Assembly: GCA_949752735.1 (NCBI GenBank)
Contig: OX457039.1
Span: 30,036,786 to 30,100,785 of the forward strand
Direction: 5' to 3'
Source: Lumbricus terrestris
Taxonomy: Eukaryota; Annelida; Clitellata; Crassiclitellata; Lumbricidae
DNA: 64,000 bases
Shown here: piece by piece, positions 24,701 through 35,100 of the stretch
Layout of the letters: each line of letters begins with the position of its first letter
How positions within the stretch are numbered: position 1 is the first letter of the stretch
The notes under the pieces: model-generated
Database searches by the model: none
The model's input: the letters and a program-made list of their open reading frames with translations, nothing else
What the model was told of the DNA's origin: nothing
Translations under genes and position numbers: made by a program

Positions 24701-27700
24701 GCAATAAAGAAGACTCAGTTTCTATTAACAAAAATCAAAACTAGACTGGACCAATTTTTAACCAGTAGTTACCAATAAAGTCCCAGAGGGATCCTAAATA
24801 CCTCAGGGCAAAAAATAAAAAATAAAATTTGGCAAAATAACTAAAAATGATAACAACTAACACACTCATGTGAAGACAATAATAACGAAAACTAAAACTT
24901 GGCAAATAACTTAAACTGATTAAAACTAAAATAGCTAACATGTAAAACCATTTAGTAACTCAAACAAACTAAAACAAACTATGTGTGTGTGTATAATTAT
25001 TTAGCTTCTCGAACAAGGTGTTACAAATGTGTACTGCAAACGTATGTCACGCAAACAGTAGTACAGAAGTGCAAAGATAACAGCAGTACAAATCACAAGA
25101 ATGCACAGCATGCTCTTCTACAGGCAGGTATTGATATGGCAGACACAAAAATCAAATATACACTACCTAGTACACACCTGATGTTCAACTGAGAAAATAC
25201 AAACCAGTTGTCAAGATATTTGATTCCTTTCAAGTAACATAAAGACTTAAACGTGAAAATAAGGCCAATGCATATAGCATGGAATGACTGCATATAACAA
25301 TATAATTAACATAGTTTCATTAATTCTATTTAGCGAAGAATTCAAACTTAGGATTCGGTTTGGAATACATACTCTGTGTTGTTGTCTTCTTCGTCGCTTG
25401 CCTTAACTGAAACAAGACACAAATTAAACAATGTATGCATTGAGAAGACAAAAGACATCTCTACAAAGCATACAGCAGCGCAATCCCTTCTTCTCATGTT
25501 TACAACAATTCACATACACATAATCAAACTCACCTGGAAATATGTATACACACCTTGCCTCTGTGTGATTTTTAAAGACATTACAGAAATGCTCAGATCT
25601 ATGCATGTACAGTTGTACACATATTGAAACGGGTGCATTTTTTTATGTAGGTCTACACTTACATACATGATGCATGTTTCTGTAGACGTGGCTGGGATAG
25701 GAGCACCTCTGACTAGACTTCTATATAAATTTTCCGCATGAATGATGTAGGAACAAAATGCATCATACATATGGCATATCAAATGAACACACATGCAGCT
25801 ACAGGAACACTTCAACAGTGTGCTCTTTTCGAGATTAAAAATAGGAAGACAACAGCCCAACGCCAATTTCCTAGCTTGCAAGAAACCTGAACAGATGCAA
25901 CACTGAGCCCCAAAAAGGATGGAGTGACAAGTTTCCCCAGACATTCAATGGATATCACTTATACACATGTACTTAACGTCCTGCTTAACTTTGAGCACCA
26001 ACCACACTATACATTATCCACGTAAGGCAAAAAAAAATAATGCTGTGTTTCCGGTAACAGAGCTAAAAAAATTGGGTAGGTAGGTCGAAAATTTTTTTTA
26101 TTTTGGTAAAATATTTTTATACAGTGACTATATGAAAAATTATACCGAAATACTCTTTTTTGCATATAGGTACACGCTGCAACAAAGTACGTGTTCTAAG
26201 CAAGTATAAACTGCCTATTTCCCTGTACCTAAAATTGCTCTAGAAAACAATTCTATTAATTTCATTTTGTTGACATCCTTTCTGGTAAGATAAAGTGGGA
26301 AGGGAATGGGAAGATGAGCGCGAACAAAACATCACTGCTAGGGGTCGTTCCAGACTGATCGAACCAGTGACTAGTTACACCTATAGATAGAGGTTGCTAG
26401 ATTTATTTTCCCTAGTCACCGTTAGAGGTGGCTCAAGTGAGAATGATAAGGCTAGAGATATCTCAAGACTGGCAACCAGGAAGTAGTTAGGCAGGCGTGA
26501 AACTCTAAGGCAACGTCAATGTAAATAAAAAATTTACGCAAAATTTTCCGAGTCGCTGCAATAAAAGTGAGTCGGTTGGGTTACCGGAAACACAACATGT
26601 TTTTGCCTAAGAGCCAACTCTATACGGAAGGCAATGTCACCGTATTATGTCAAAAAAATTTTGGAGAAAATTTTTTTTTTTAATAAAAATTTGTTTTCCT
26701 AAAAAATTTTTTAAATAAATTTTTTTACAAAATTATTTGAGTCGCGGCAATAAAAGAGGGTCGGTCGGGTTACCGGAAACACAACATTATTTTTTTTGGC
26801 CTAATCAAACAATGACTATAGTATCCACATCATCAAACAATGACGATGTAGTTCATAACTGCACTCATTGACAGTGAGGCAAGTATCAAATAAATCAATT
26901 TAATTAATCATATTCTTTGTCAATGTTCCTAGCAGCCAACCACGGCAAAAAACGAAAAGCATGCCCTGCTGACATTACTTTGGAAAAAACATGAAATGAA
27001 CATTTCACTTACTTCTACGCTTACGTCCTGACTTTGGTTTTCTTACTGATTCTTCTTCTGAGTCAGATTCAATTGCTTTCCTCTTCCTGAACAAATAACA
27101 AATGTGACATAAACATTATTAAACACTAGACTGAAATGTTCAGTGCATCATGGATACTAAAGATGAAAAGTACGGAGCAAAAAAAAAACTGCAATTCCAA
27201 GCAAGTCCTGACAAATCTCAATTAAAGATGCAACAATCCCAATATTGAATTTGCTGGATAGACTGACTTTTACCAATCTGAACTCTTGAAAATAAACACT
27301 CAACTAATGTATATATATATATATTCGTTTAATGTGAAAAAATAGGTTGACAAGACCGTAACTCAGTAAAAAGCATTAAACAGCACAGTGCAAAAAATGT
27401 TGCAAAATAAGATGCCACTCGAAATACAAAAACACCATAAATTCCAAACCTTATACAGAAGTTTCTGACACAATTAGACCGAATATCAGTTTTGTCTTCA
27501 AATTAAAGCCAGAAACCAGTCTCTAGTACTGTTACCTGCGTGATATTGGACTTGAGCGTTGACTGGCTGCATTGCTACTTCTTGGACTGGATGCCGCGCT
27601 ACGGACAGGACTGCCAGGAGAACTCGATCGACTCCTTGGCGCTCTTTCTTCTTCCAGTGGACTTCCAGGACCAATTGCAGGAGACCTGCTACGACTGCGA

Positions 27701-30524
27701 GAGCCAAAACTTCGAGCAGGACTGGCTGGTCCACTTCCACCTGGACTTTCTGGTCCAATGCTTCCAACTGGGCTTCTAGGACCATCACTTCCAGCTGGAC
27801 TTCTTGGACCATCACTTCCAGCTGGACTTCTAGGACCATCACTTCCAACTGGGCTTCTAGGACCATCACCACTTCCAGCTGGACTTCTAGGACCATCACC
27901 ACTTCCAGTTGGACTTCTAGGACCATCACTTCCAACTGGGCTTCTAGGACCATCACCACTTCCAGCTGGACTTCTTGGACCGTCACTTCCAGCTGGGCTT
28001 CTTAGACCATCACTTCCAACAGGGCTTCTTGGACCATCACTTCCAGCTGGACTTCTTGGACCATCACTTCCAACGGGGCTTCTTGGACTGTCACTCAGAA
28101 CTGGGCTTCTTGGACCATCACTTCCAGCCGGGCTTCTTGGACCGTCACTTCCAACCGGACTTCTTGGACCATCACTCATAGCTGGGCTTCTTGGACCGTC
28201 ACTTAGAACTGGGCTTCTTGGACCGTCACTTCCAGCTAAGCTTCTTGGACCGTCACTTCCAATTGGGCTTCCTGGTCCACCACTCAGAGCTGGGCTTCTT
28301 GGACCATCACTTCCAGCTGGACTTCTTGGGCCATCACTTCCAACTGGGCTTCTAGGACCGTCGCTTCCAACTGGGCTTCCTGGCCCACCACTTAAAGCAG
28401 GGCTTCTTGGACCGTCACTTCCAAGTGGGCTGCCTGGTTCATCGCTTCCAACTGGACTTCCTGGTGGACTCTTTGGTGATTTTAGACTATATGCAGGACT
28501 GGACTTATTAGAGTTGTGACTTAATGGAGATGACAACCCTTCATTTTCAACATCCCTAGATTGCTTAACGTCTGCATCATACTGCGGGTCCGTATCACCA
28601 TCATCTGCATGTCCATTCAGTTCACCATCGGACACCTACAAGTTAAAATAAAACTCAGTATCAGACCTTGATATATGAAGGACAGTTGAAGAACGTTTCA
28701 AAGCAGAAATAGGAAAGAATCAGCTGAGAAAAAAAGTCAACAGAAAAAACACAATGTGGGGCACAGTGGTATAGTGGGTATGTTTGTTGCCTTGCAGCCG
28801 AAGGGTTGCAGGTTCGAATCCACCTCAAGAAGCCACGTATGGACCTTGGGCAAGCCCTACACTCGCAATTGCTCGGTGCTTCAGCGTGAAACTCCGATGC
28901 AGTGTCTGCGCTGTAGCTGGGAGCACCTCTGAGTAGAGAGCTTGAAGGGGCTCTATAACAAGTGCACAAACAATGTCATGATATCTCATTCTAAACAAGC
29001 ACTCGATATGATGGTCATTCTCAGTCAACCAAAGTCAGTCAGATTCAAACGATCCTCAATCATATCTTACATTTGCATGTAGCACATGTAGCGGGTAGAA
29101 TATAACTGGTGAGAAGGTTTGTGAACTTACTGAAGTTCACTGACAGCATTTATACCTAATCAACTGTACATAAATTGCAATAAAATTATTTCTCTAATAA
29201 AACTCTACAACGCCATCAAGTCTACAACAAACCACTAACACACAAAAACAGAGACATCTAGATTGATATCATAGCAGTAACAAGTACTTGTACAAGTGTC
29301 ATGAAACTGAATCGCATAGGTACAAAACTACAGTTACGAACAATGAATAGTTGAATACAGTGAACAATCAACAGAGAATAAGAAACAACAATTGCTCCTT
29401 AACGTAAAGCCATGTTGTTTTACCTCCATGTCTCTGATGACTTCAGGATTATACTCCTGGCCTTCATCAATGGGCAACTCAGGGTTGTACTCGTCACCAT
29501 CATTATCCAGCTGAACCTCAGGGTTGTATTCTTCGCCCTCTTCTTCATCATGAAGGGGTGTCTCTCCACCACCAGGTGTCGCTACAATTAGACACAATTT
29601 TCAAACATATACTAATGCTACATAACACATTCATTTACTAGAGACAAGACGAGTTGAGGGGATGCATGATGCAACATGCATATTGACAAGTGAACATAAC
29701 AGTCCAATGCAAGGAAGTATCTAGAAGACACAGGAGAACCACTCCTTTTTGTGGAAATATTATCAGTTTGATTGTATTCTTGCTGGTAGTATAAATATAT
29801 ATATAATATACACATACACGCATACACACACATGCATACATACACGCATACATACATGCATACATGCATGAACACATGAATAAAGACACTAAGAATATAT
29901 CAACTTCAGCGCAAAGCAAAGGGGGTCTGTGGAGGATGAAAGTGCTTAGCAATTGGTCGTAAAGCATAACAGCAATAGGCTAATCAAAATCAATCCACAA
30001 ACTCCCTTACCCAAGGTGCCAAATTGAATTTGACACTATGATACCTGAAACATGCATACAATGTGCATGCAGCTACTCAAAGAATAGCCAGACACGCATC
30101 ATTTTCACCAACTCTTGGTAATGGTGTCAACAACATATCAGATATATTCATTTAAAATTACAATCACAGCTCCAATCATCTGGGTCATAAATTAAGTACC
30201 TGATATATGGCCAAATTACATGAAGTGCAAAAAGTCAGCAGGGATAGTCTTGGAGACCCGAAGTGCGGTTGTTGGCTCAGTCCATACATCATCTGAAGCT
30301 CATGCTAAAGTCACCACAAAGCTTTTCAAGCACTTATCAGTATTTCCAAATTATTACGATACAATTTTAAACCTACTTTCCAAGTTTCCGGCTGCATTAA
30401 TAGATTTATTATACAGCGAGCGATAATATAATATTTCCTGCTGTGTCCATTTGTAAGTTCCTTAACTTTACATAAATTACAAAAATTACATACCTGGAAT
30501 GTCTGCGTAGTCGTCTGAATCCAT
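12795..30524 (-). CDS. IWS1: IWS1 transcription elongation factor (SPT6-interacting), 21 coding exons
   Basis: Exons in transcript order: 30494-30524, 29424-29581, 27536-28635, 27013-27086, 25373-25406, 24272-24345, 23872-23905, 22730-22806, 22479-22512, 21642-21699, 20594-20648, 20156-20276, 19137-19284, 18603-18685, 18003-18054, 17127-17204, 16288-16396, 15351-15459, 14914-14973, 13402-13513, 12795-12914. They join in phase to 2,721 nt (906 aa); human IWS1 is about 820 aa. The N-terminal half is acidic/disordered: three EYNPE motifs (aa 28-63), S-P repeats (about 126-370), three SDSE-KR modules. ELIDDIFG then EEFEGFG (about 543-562) matches the SPT6-binding and FxGF (TND-interacting) region. 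The TFIIS-N-like helical domain spans about 660-815 ([32 protein letters not shown]). The C-terminus ([21 protein letters not shown], ending [12 protein letters not shown]) is highly conserved. IWS1 binds SPT6 on elongating Pol II. Donor of exon 13 (GTCGGT) is weak. Confidence 0.95.
14690..14763. mobile_element. 74-bp piggyBac-like MITE
   Basis: TTAA flanks both sides (14686-14689 and 14764-14767). The inverted ends CACGTTCACCGCC are perfect (14690-14702; 14751-14763). An inner palindrome, tacgagatatctcgta, sits near the right end. TTAA duplication points to piggyBac. It lies in an IWS1 intron. Confidence 0.75.
15590..15745 (-). mobile_element. LINE 3'-end fragment
   Basis: Minus-strand translation contains the C-terminal reverse-transcriptase-protein motif [19 protein letters not shown], a pattern shared by many non-LTR retrotransposons (RxFSVxGPxxWNxLP). 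It is 5'-truncated and lies in the IWS1 intron upstream of exon 18. Confidence 0.7.
16973..17093. mobile_element. 121-bp TA-flanked MITE (Tc1/mariner-like)
   Basis: Perfect inverted ends TATTGGGTGGACACAG border a 121-bp element with TA on both sides (16971-16972, 17094-17095). Size, terminal palindromy and TA duplication fit a Tc1/mariner-derived MITE. It sits about 30 bases downstream of the donor of IWS1 exon 16. Confidence 0.7.
17396..17732. mobile_element. 337-bp hAT MITE
   Basis: Ends are CAGTGGTTCCCAACC and, reversed, CAACGGTTCCCAACC. The perfect 8-bp target duplication CTTTATTG lies at 17388-17395 and 17733-17740. Subterminal sequence is rich in 'gggccac'. It is inserted in the intron between IWS1 exons 15 and 16 and has no coding capacity. 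Confidence 0.92.
18060..18142. repeat. 2 x ~41-bp tandem duplication
   Basis: The string caatgtcaaccatgatatat occurs twice in adjacent ~41-bp units, each beginning caaacatc, within an IWS1 intron. Confidence 0.8.
18285..18400. repeat. dispersed repeat, copy 1 (pair at 34545-34665)
   Basis: The segment ggcttattcaagaatgctgc...ggttgccagagagacccc matches 34545-34665 (agcttattcacaagcactgc...agttgccagagag) over about 110 bp with moderate divergence. The type is not recognised; it may be an old SINE or LINE piece. Confidence 0.5.
18885..19110 (-). mobile_element. LINE 3'-end fragment
   Basis: The minus strand reads [14 protein letters not shown] then [16 protein letters not shown], the usual C-terminal end of a LINE polyprotein (LWNSLP..SFKxxLKTYLF). 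It is 5'-truncated and lies between IWS1 exons 13 and 14, ending about 25 bases from exon 13's donor. Confidence 0.75.
19902..20083 (-). repeat. tRNA-derived SINE, copy 2
   Basis: Reverse-complement copy of the 2822 family. The A-box region (accacatcccacatg on plus) and B box (ggattcgaatc on plus) are recognisable, and the 3' part 'gagtacctatgaata' corresponds to gagcacctctgaatag. It occupies the IWS1 intron between exons 12 and 13. Confidence 0.8.
20950..21500. repeat. GC-rich segment, probable repeat of unknown type
   Basis: Base composition shifts sharply to C-rich (ccgctcctggcc, ccaccctggcccc) within an otherwise AT-rich IWS1 intron. The phrases 'agattcgcca' and 'cccctccac' each occur twice (about 21108 and 21392), so it has internal duplication. 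It ends in cacacagacagacagtaag. A 116-codon frame (21240-21590) is open but has no family resemblance. I see no termini or target duplication. Confidence 0.4.
21761..21796. repeat. perfect hairpin-forming palindrome
   Basis: Arms tgttttttagctgt-like and acagctaaaaaaaaca surround a 3-base loop in an IWS1 intron. No function is indicated. Confidence 0.6.
23077..23736. mobile_element. possible TIR element of the GGTGATTCCACGTCAAATC family
   Basis: Left end ggtatcattccatatcaaat and right end (reversed) gggagtcattccatgtgaca are imperfect inverted copies, and both resemble the repeat that starts at 11612. No clear target duplication was found and the interior is unrelated to the 11612 copy. It lies in the IWS1 intron between exons 7 and 8. 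Confidence 0.35.
26026..26801. mobile_element. PIF/Harbinger-like MITE with TAA target duplication
   Basis: Ends of about 33 bp are almost identical when inverted (GGC-(A)n-TAATG-(C/T)-TGTGTTTCCGGTAAC) and are flanked by TAA at 26023-26025 and 26802-26804. An extra internal copy of the right end, gttaccggaaacacaacatg, occurs near 26580 together with its upstream 'gagtcgctgcaataaaag', so the right arm is tandemly duplicated. There is no transposase. It sits in the IWS1 intron between exons 4 and 5. Confidence 0.8.
27536..28635 (-). CDS. IWS1: IWS1 exon 3: nine-residue GSDGPRSPx repeat domain
   Basis: This 1.1-kb exon starts [14 protein letters not shown] and enters a tandem array of about 27 units of consensus G-S-D-G-P-R-S-P-(A/V), encoded by a 27-bp minisatellite at about 27715-28449. 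Variants include [16 protein letters not shown] and three 10-residue units GSGDGPRSP. It ends in RS/SP-rich sequence (SRSRSRSP). In human IWS1 the same position carries longer acidic SDSE repeats, so position and disorder are kept while the repeat differs. Almost every unit has an S-P site for proline-directed kinases. The antisense strand is also open for 315 codons, an artefact of the repeat period being a multiple of three. Confidence 0.9.
28755..28965 (+). repeat. tRNA-derived SINE, copy 3
   Basis: Near full-length relative of the 2822 copy: A-box region GTGGTATAGTGGGTATG, B box GGTTCGAATCC, body 'ggaccttgggcaagccc', 3' part gagcacctctgagtag and tail 'ctctataacaag'. It is in the intron upstream of IWS1 exon 3, opposite to gene direction. 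Confidence 0.85.
29790..29880. repeat. (CATA)n / (CACA)n microsatellite
   Basis: About 90 bp of interrupted cataca and catacatg repeats in IWS1 intron 1. Long minus-strand reading frames here are products of the repeat. Confidence 0.9.
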
Positions 30525-32123
30525 TTCTTTTAGTAAGTCGTGCGTCTACGTAAAACTATACACTTCAAATCACCATTCAACGCCACAACTGCCTTCACAC
30601 AATAAGTCAAGCAACGACCACCAAGGCGGAAACAGTCGAGACGAAGTTGCAGCAGTAGAATAAGTACTTTTCCTGCTAGTACTGGCCAAAGTGTAATAAT
30701 TTAAATCTATATCCACATATTTTATCATAAAAGTACGATTGCTACGACGATTTTTTAACAGCAGCTATGCAATATAACATACATTAAAAATCATATCGTA
30801 ACAGAATAAAATCCATATAATAGCAAAAAGACCAAGAGTGAAGAAGAGAGAGTACATTCATTTCCGGTTTTTGCGCCCGTCACAGAATTTTTTGGTGCAG
30901 TGACCGACAAGTGCTATATCGAGTTGACGAATTACAGTCTACATATTAGCACAGTATAAAATAATCATTATTCATACTGTGATATTAGCCTAACATGTTT
31001 ACAATTTTGCACGGCTGGATGGAGGATGTCTGCGTAGATCTCAAGAAGGCCTAATTAAACGAATCAAATGTCATATAGTGATATCATGCTTGGAGCTGAA
31101 ATATGCAAAAAATTATGTTGACGTCAACGCTCAAAGACAGTCGAAACGATGCGTCTCAGTTAAAAATTACCCTGCTGCTTAACCGGATAGAGTACTGTAA
31201 CATACATCACCCGTGACCTATCAGAAAATATTAGAGACTCACTGATTAGCTGATAGGTTGTGGTTTCATATCCCTTCGTTATTAGTCCTAGCAAAGACCT
31301 TATAGTCTACGAAAAAACTCAAATATCTTTGGTCCTAGGTTTGATTTTGCAAAAATGGTTCTTTTTTAAAATTTAATCTGTAAACCAAAGTGTAAACTAC
31401 TGTGGGTTATCGGGAAGTTAATATGGAATATTCTTACTTACTTATTCATATACGTCTTACACCTATCCACAGCTGTTGCCCTACTTCAAATTTTATTTCT
31501 GATGTTAAGTTAATATAAAATAATTAAATAAGTTTATAACGACTCTACATATGGATTTTACTGCACAAGCATAATTATTTGTGTACTGTAGCATAATAGA
31601 CTGTCGCATATTGCCGTGTTAACATCCAAGGACTAACATCTTTTACTGGCAGCTGGGCTAGACCATGCAGCTGCTCATGCACACACGAATATATCGATTC
31701 AGTTTATTGCCAAATCAAATCAAATCAATTTATTTGTCGATATGGTCACAGTATAATAAAATAATGTGATATGGTTGCCGAGTCTCTGACAAGTTTGAAA
31801 ATAGATATTTTTAAGTTGTCCCAGTTCAAAATGAGTTGTAATTACATTTGATTCGACTCTTTCGACGAACATTTTGCTAGCCCTCATCCGAACAAGCGAA
31901 AATTCAACTCAATTTGAACAAGTTGGTCTAAAATCACTTATAAACAATTAATCTGGGGTTTTCTTTTTTGAAAGGAATCTGGGCATTTTGTAAACTTCAG
32001 TGGCAACCATTGAGATGTATGATTATATAAAATATTTATACATCTCTATGGTGGCAAGTTGGCAACCAACGACCTCATATATCTATTACGTTGGCAACAC
32101 TGGTATTATCGTTCTTGGCAATT
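30525..32123. promoter_or_regulatory. divergent intergenic region between IWS1 and CENPS
   Basis: The IWS1 start codon (30522-30524, minus) and CENPS start codon (32124-32126, plus) are 1.6 kb apart, head to head. Both 5' UTRs and promoters should lie here. I see no convincing TATA box, CpG island or initiator. A caaatcaaatcaaatcaatt run near 31712 resembles a LINE tail. Confidence 0.4.
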
Positions 32124-35100
32124 ATGGCGGTAATCGAGAGTGAATTGAATGAAGACTACGAGAATGTTATAAAAATAAAGGTACATATATAGCAATTATG
32201 CGCCAATCGTCGTCGAAATTACGGCGTCGCTACATAAATTATATTGCAGGCGGTCTGCTCAGTTAGTATAGTTAAGATTTGTGTATTCTGTGATCTCGGT
32301 TCTTGTGAATTGTTTAAACTGCATAATTGTACAATTGTAACCGGTTGCGGTGTGTCATCCGGATTGTTAATAAAGAGAATATTATTATCAAATGTTATCA
32401 ACCTTAAAATGTCCTGGGCACGACGTTAAACTGCATTCATCCAACGCCACAGGGAACCAAGAACCAACAACGTCCCTGCGCCGGTCCTAAGCCCGGACAA
32501 AAGGAGGAAGGTCTGCCAGATGGGTGGCGATACGCTGGCAGTAAAGGGCCAAGACGATTGAAATCCGCGAAAACCACAACACAAGTGAGATAGCGACCCA
32601 GATGCTTCAAGGTGTCATGATGTGGAGCAGACATGCACAGGCCGGTCAGGACAGACCAGTGGAGAGAGTCGGGGGAGAGAGCGTGGGACACATACGGGCA
32701 ATGACCCAGGTTGTCCTTCATGCCTCTCTCCCAATATTCACTTCATTCAGACAAGGTGGTCTAGCTGCTCCAAGATGTTAATGGTATGGAGCAGACCTGC
32801 TGACCGGACCGGTTGGAGCTGGGCAACATGACGCAAGACAGACTCAGACAGAGAGTGGCATCTTAAATGTTGTTCATGTAGTGAAAAAAAAACGAGACAA
32901 AAGTATGAGCCTAATTTTATTTTGAAGACCCTTTCGGGAAATATATTTCTCTGATCCCTCTTCTCACATTTGGTGAACTTTTACAGCAATACAGAAATAT
33001 ACAGATGTGAATAAGTGATCTAGTCAAACGTGTATAAAAATAAAATTGTTCGCACTCTGGCAATGTCAGTCTCAAACCTGGATAAAAGAGGAGGGCAACA
33101 CTAATCTCCTTTGATAAGAGTGTCGTTAAGCAGCAACATGTGTCCTGGGCCTGGTATATGTGGAGATCCTGATAACTAATTATTGCAAAATTTAGATGTG
33201 AAATGAATAGCAAGACATCTTTGCCATTTAATTATTGGACACACAATAATAATTAGATTTTTGTAATCTATGCAAGAAACTGTATATGTACAAATATAAT
33301 CCTATAATTTGATCAAACCGTTCTAGATAGATAAAAACTCAAGAAGTTGGCATCTTGAAACCTGTTGGGGGTTGGGGACAAAACTGATCTGCATGTGAAG
33401 ACTTACATGTGGGGGTGGGGATTGGGTGTGATCAGTAATAATAACATTTGACGACAATTTATATGGTGCCGTTACAAGGGCGGCTTCCAAGGCAACTATC
33501 AGGCAGGATAAACCCTAGAGAGCAAGTATGATTTTAGCATAGATTTAAGGATCCACCGAGCCGACCGATCAAGTAGTGGGACGAAGTCTGTTTCAGCATC
33601 GAGGACTAGCGGCCGAGAAAGCACGATCGCCGAAGTGCATTCTCCGCACACAGAAATTGGTCCTCTCAGATGATCGTAATCGAAGCCCGGCAGCAGAGAA
33701 ACGAGTCTCGGTGCAGCAGTCCCGCAGGTGCTCGGGTGCAACTTTGCAAATGAACAGACAGAGCTTGAACTCAATGCAGAATGGAATAGGCAGTCAGCGG
33801 GTATATCATGTAGGAGCGGCACGACATGGTAAATTTTATTGATTGTTCCCCGGATCTCCTGCATCACTCTATTCATGGTAATTACACTGTAACTATGTGA
33901 CTATTGCTACCATTCTTTGTTAATGAAATTGGTGCATATATGCTTAATTGTAGAGATTAAAGGCAGCTGTACACTATACTGTGGGAAAGATATGCGAAGA
34001 AAGTGAAGCAGAAGCAGATGTTAAGTATACACCTCAGTTTATTGCATCACTCTCAGAAGCTGCCTTTCGATGCACACAGACAATGACTCGGGACTTAGAA
34101 GCATTTGCCAAGTGAGTAGACTTAAATCTGCTGGAATAGGATTACTTTTAAAATGCATGTATGTTTGTTTGTATTAAACTGTTGTAGTGCTAATTGAATA
34201 AAATTCATGTGTACTGTATGGGCAGAGTTAAGCACAGCTAAACTTCATTATATCAAGTTTGATATATCCATGGCCTGAAATAAATAAGACATTGATGTCA
34301 AGGTCCTTGCAAACTGCAGTCTTCTGGAAATCTTACGAGATCTACTGCAAATAGATTTTTGTATCAATAATGAATGTGTGTTGAAAATAAAAGATATTAT
34401 TATTTAAAAACTAAATTATTCTATTATTTAGAAACTATGTATTTAAATTTACACAAAATAAACTGGGTTTTGTAAGTTAAGTTGCCAAAAGTAGAATGAT
34501 ATCCGAAATCCTAATCTCCAAATTTTTAAAGTGGTTTTCTAAGGCTACAAGTGCAGGGCACCAGCTTATTCACAAGCACTGCATGAGAAGAATCGTTCGT
34601 AGAACAATATCCAGTGGGGACCTGAATCCAGTTGCCAGAGAGTAGCCCTCAGGAATGTTGCTGAGTTTTTGTTTTACAATTATAAATTAAAGATGCATAT
34701 AATTTGTTTAAATATAGTAGATCTTTACTAAGAAATGTAGCCAAGTTCTTATAAAGATGGATCTGCTGATGGCATGTTTAACATTGACTCTACACCAATT
34801 ACGAAATCTTGAGGCAAATTGGTAGTGTTTTTATGAAATTTGGGGGAAATTACTAAAAGAAAGGTTGTCAAGATAAAAAAAATGCTGAAATTCGTTGGTT
34901 TTTCCGAAACATTTTGAGAGAAGGCTAAAAAAAGTCAGAATTTTTTTGGACCAGAGCCAAAAATCGAACGTTTTACTCGGATCTGGCTACTTTTCCAAAC
35001 CACTTTCAGCCCTGATTACATGTGGAACACTGAAACATCTAGAATTGATTGCAGGACTTTTACATACAAGTGTAATTATTACTGCAAATATTTTTAGAAA

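Larger units (their letters stand above)
22479..27086 (-). repeat. IWS1: IWS1 exons 4-9: three tandem copies of an exon pair
   Basis: Exons 4/5, 6/7 and 8/9 are 74+34, 74+34 and 77+34 nt. The longer member always encodes SDSE-(E/G/D)-(E)E followed by a basic KR cluster ([56 protein letters not shown]). The 34-nt member always encodes (K/R)-A-S-D-(E/D)-E ([36 protein letters not shown]). All long exons are entered at phase 2 and all short ones at phase 1. Each pair totals 108 or 111 nt, so pairs can be skipped or duplicated without frame change. Introns between them are unrelated in length. Confidence 0.85.

Noticed and set aside
25510..25944. 144-codon minus-strand open frame
   Set aside because: No resemblance to any family, and it runs across IWS1 intron sequence without splice logic.
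27572..28519. 315-codon open frame on the plus strand ([17 protein letters not shown] repeats)
   Set aside because: Antisense shadow of the IWS1 repeat exon; a 27-bp repeat leaves several frames open. IWS1 on the minus strand has flanking splice sites and family similarity.
33499..33876. 125-codon minus-strand open frame
   Set aside because: It is a frame-shifted reading of a decayed LINE 3' end, where the LINE motif lies in another frame.
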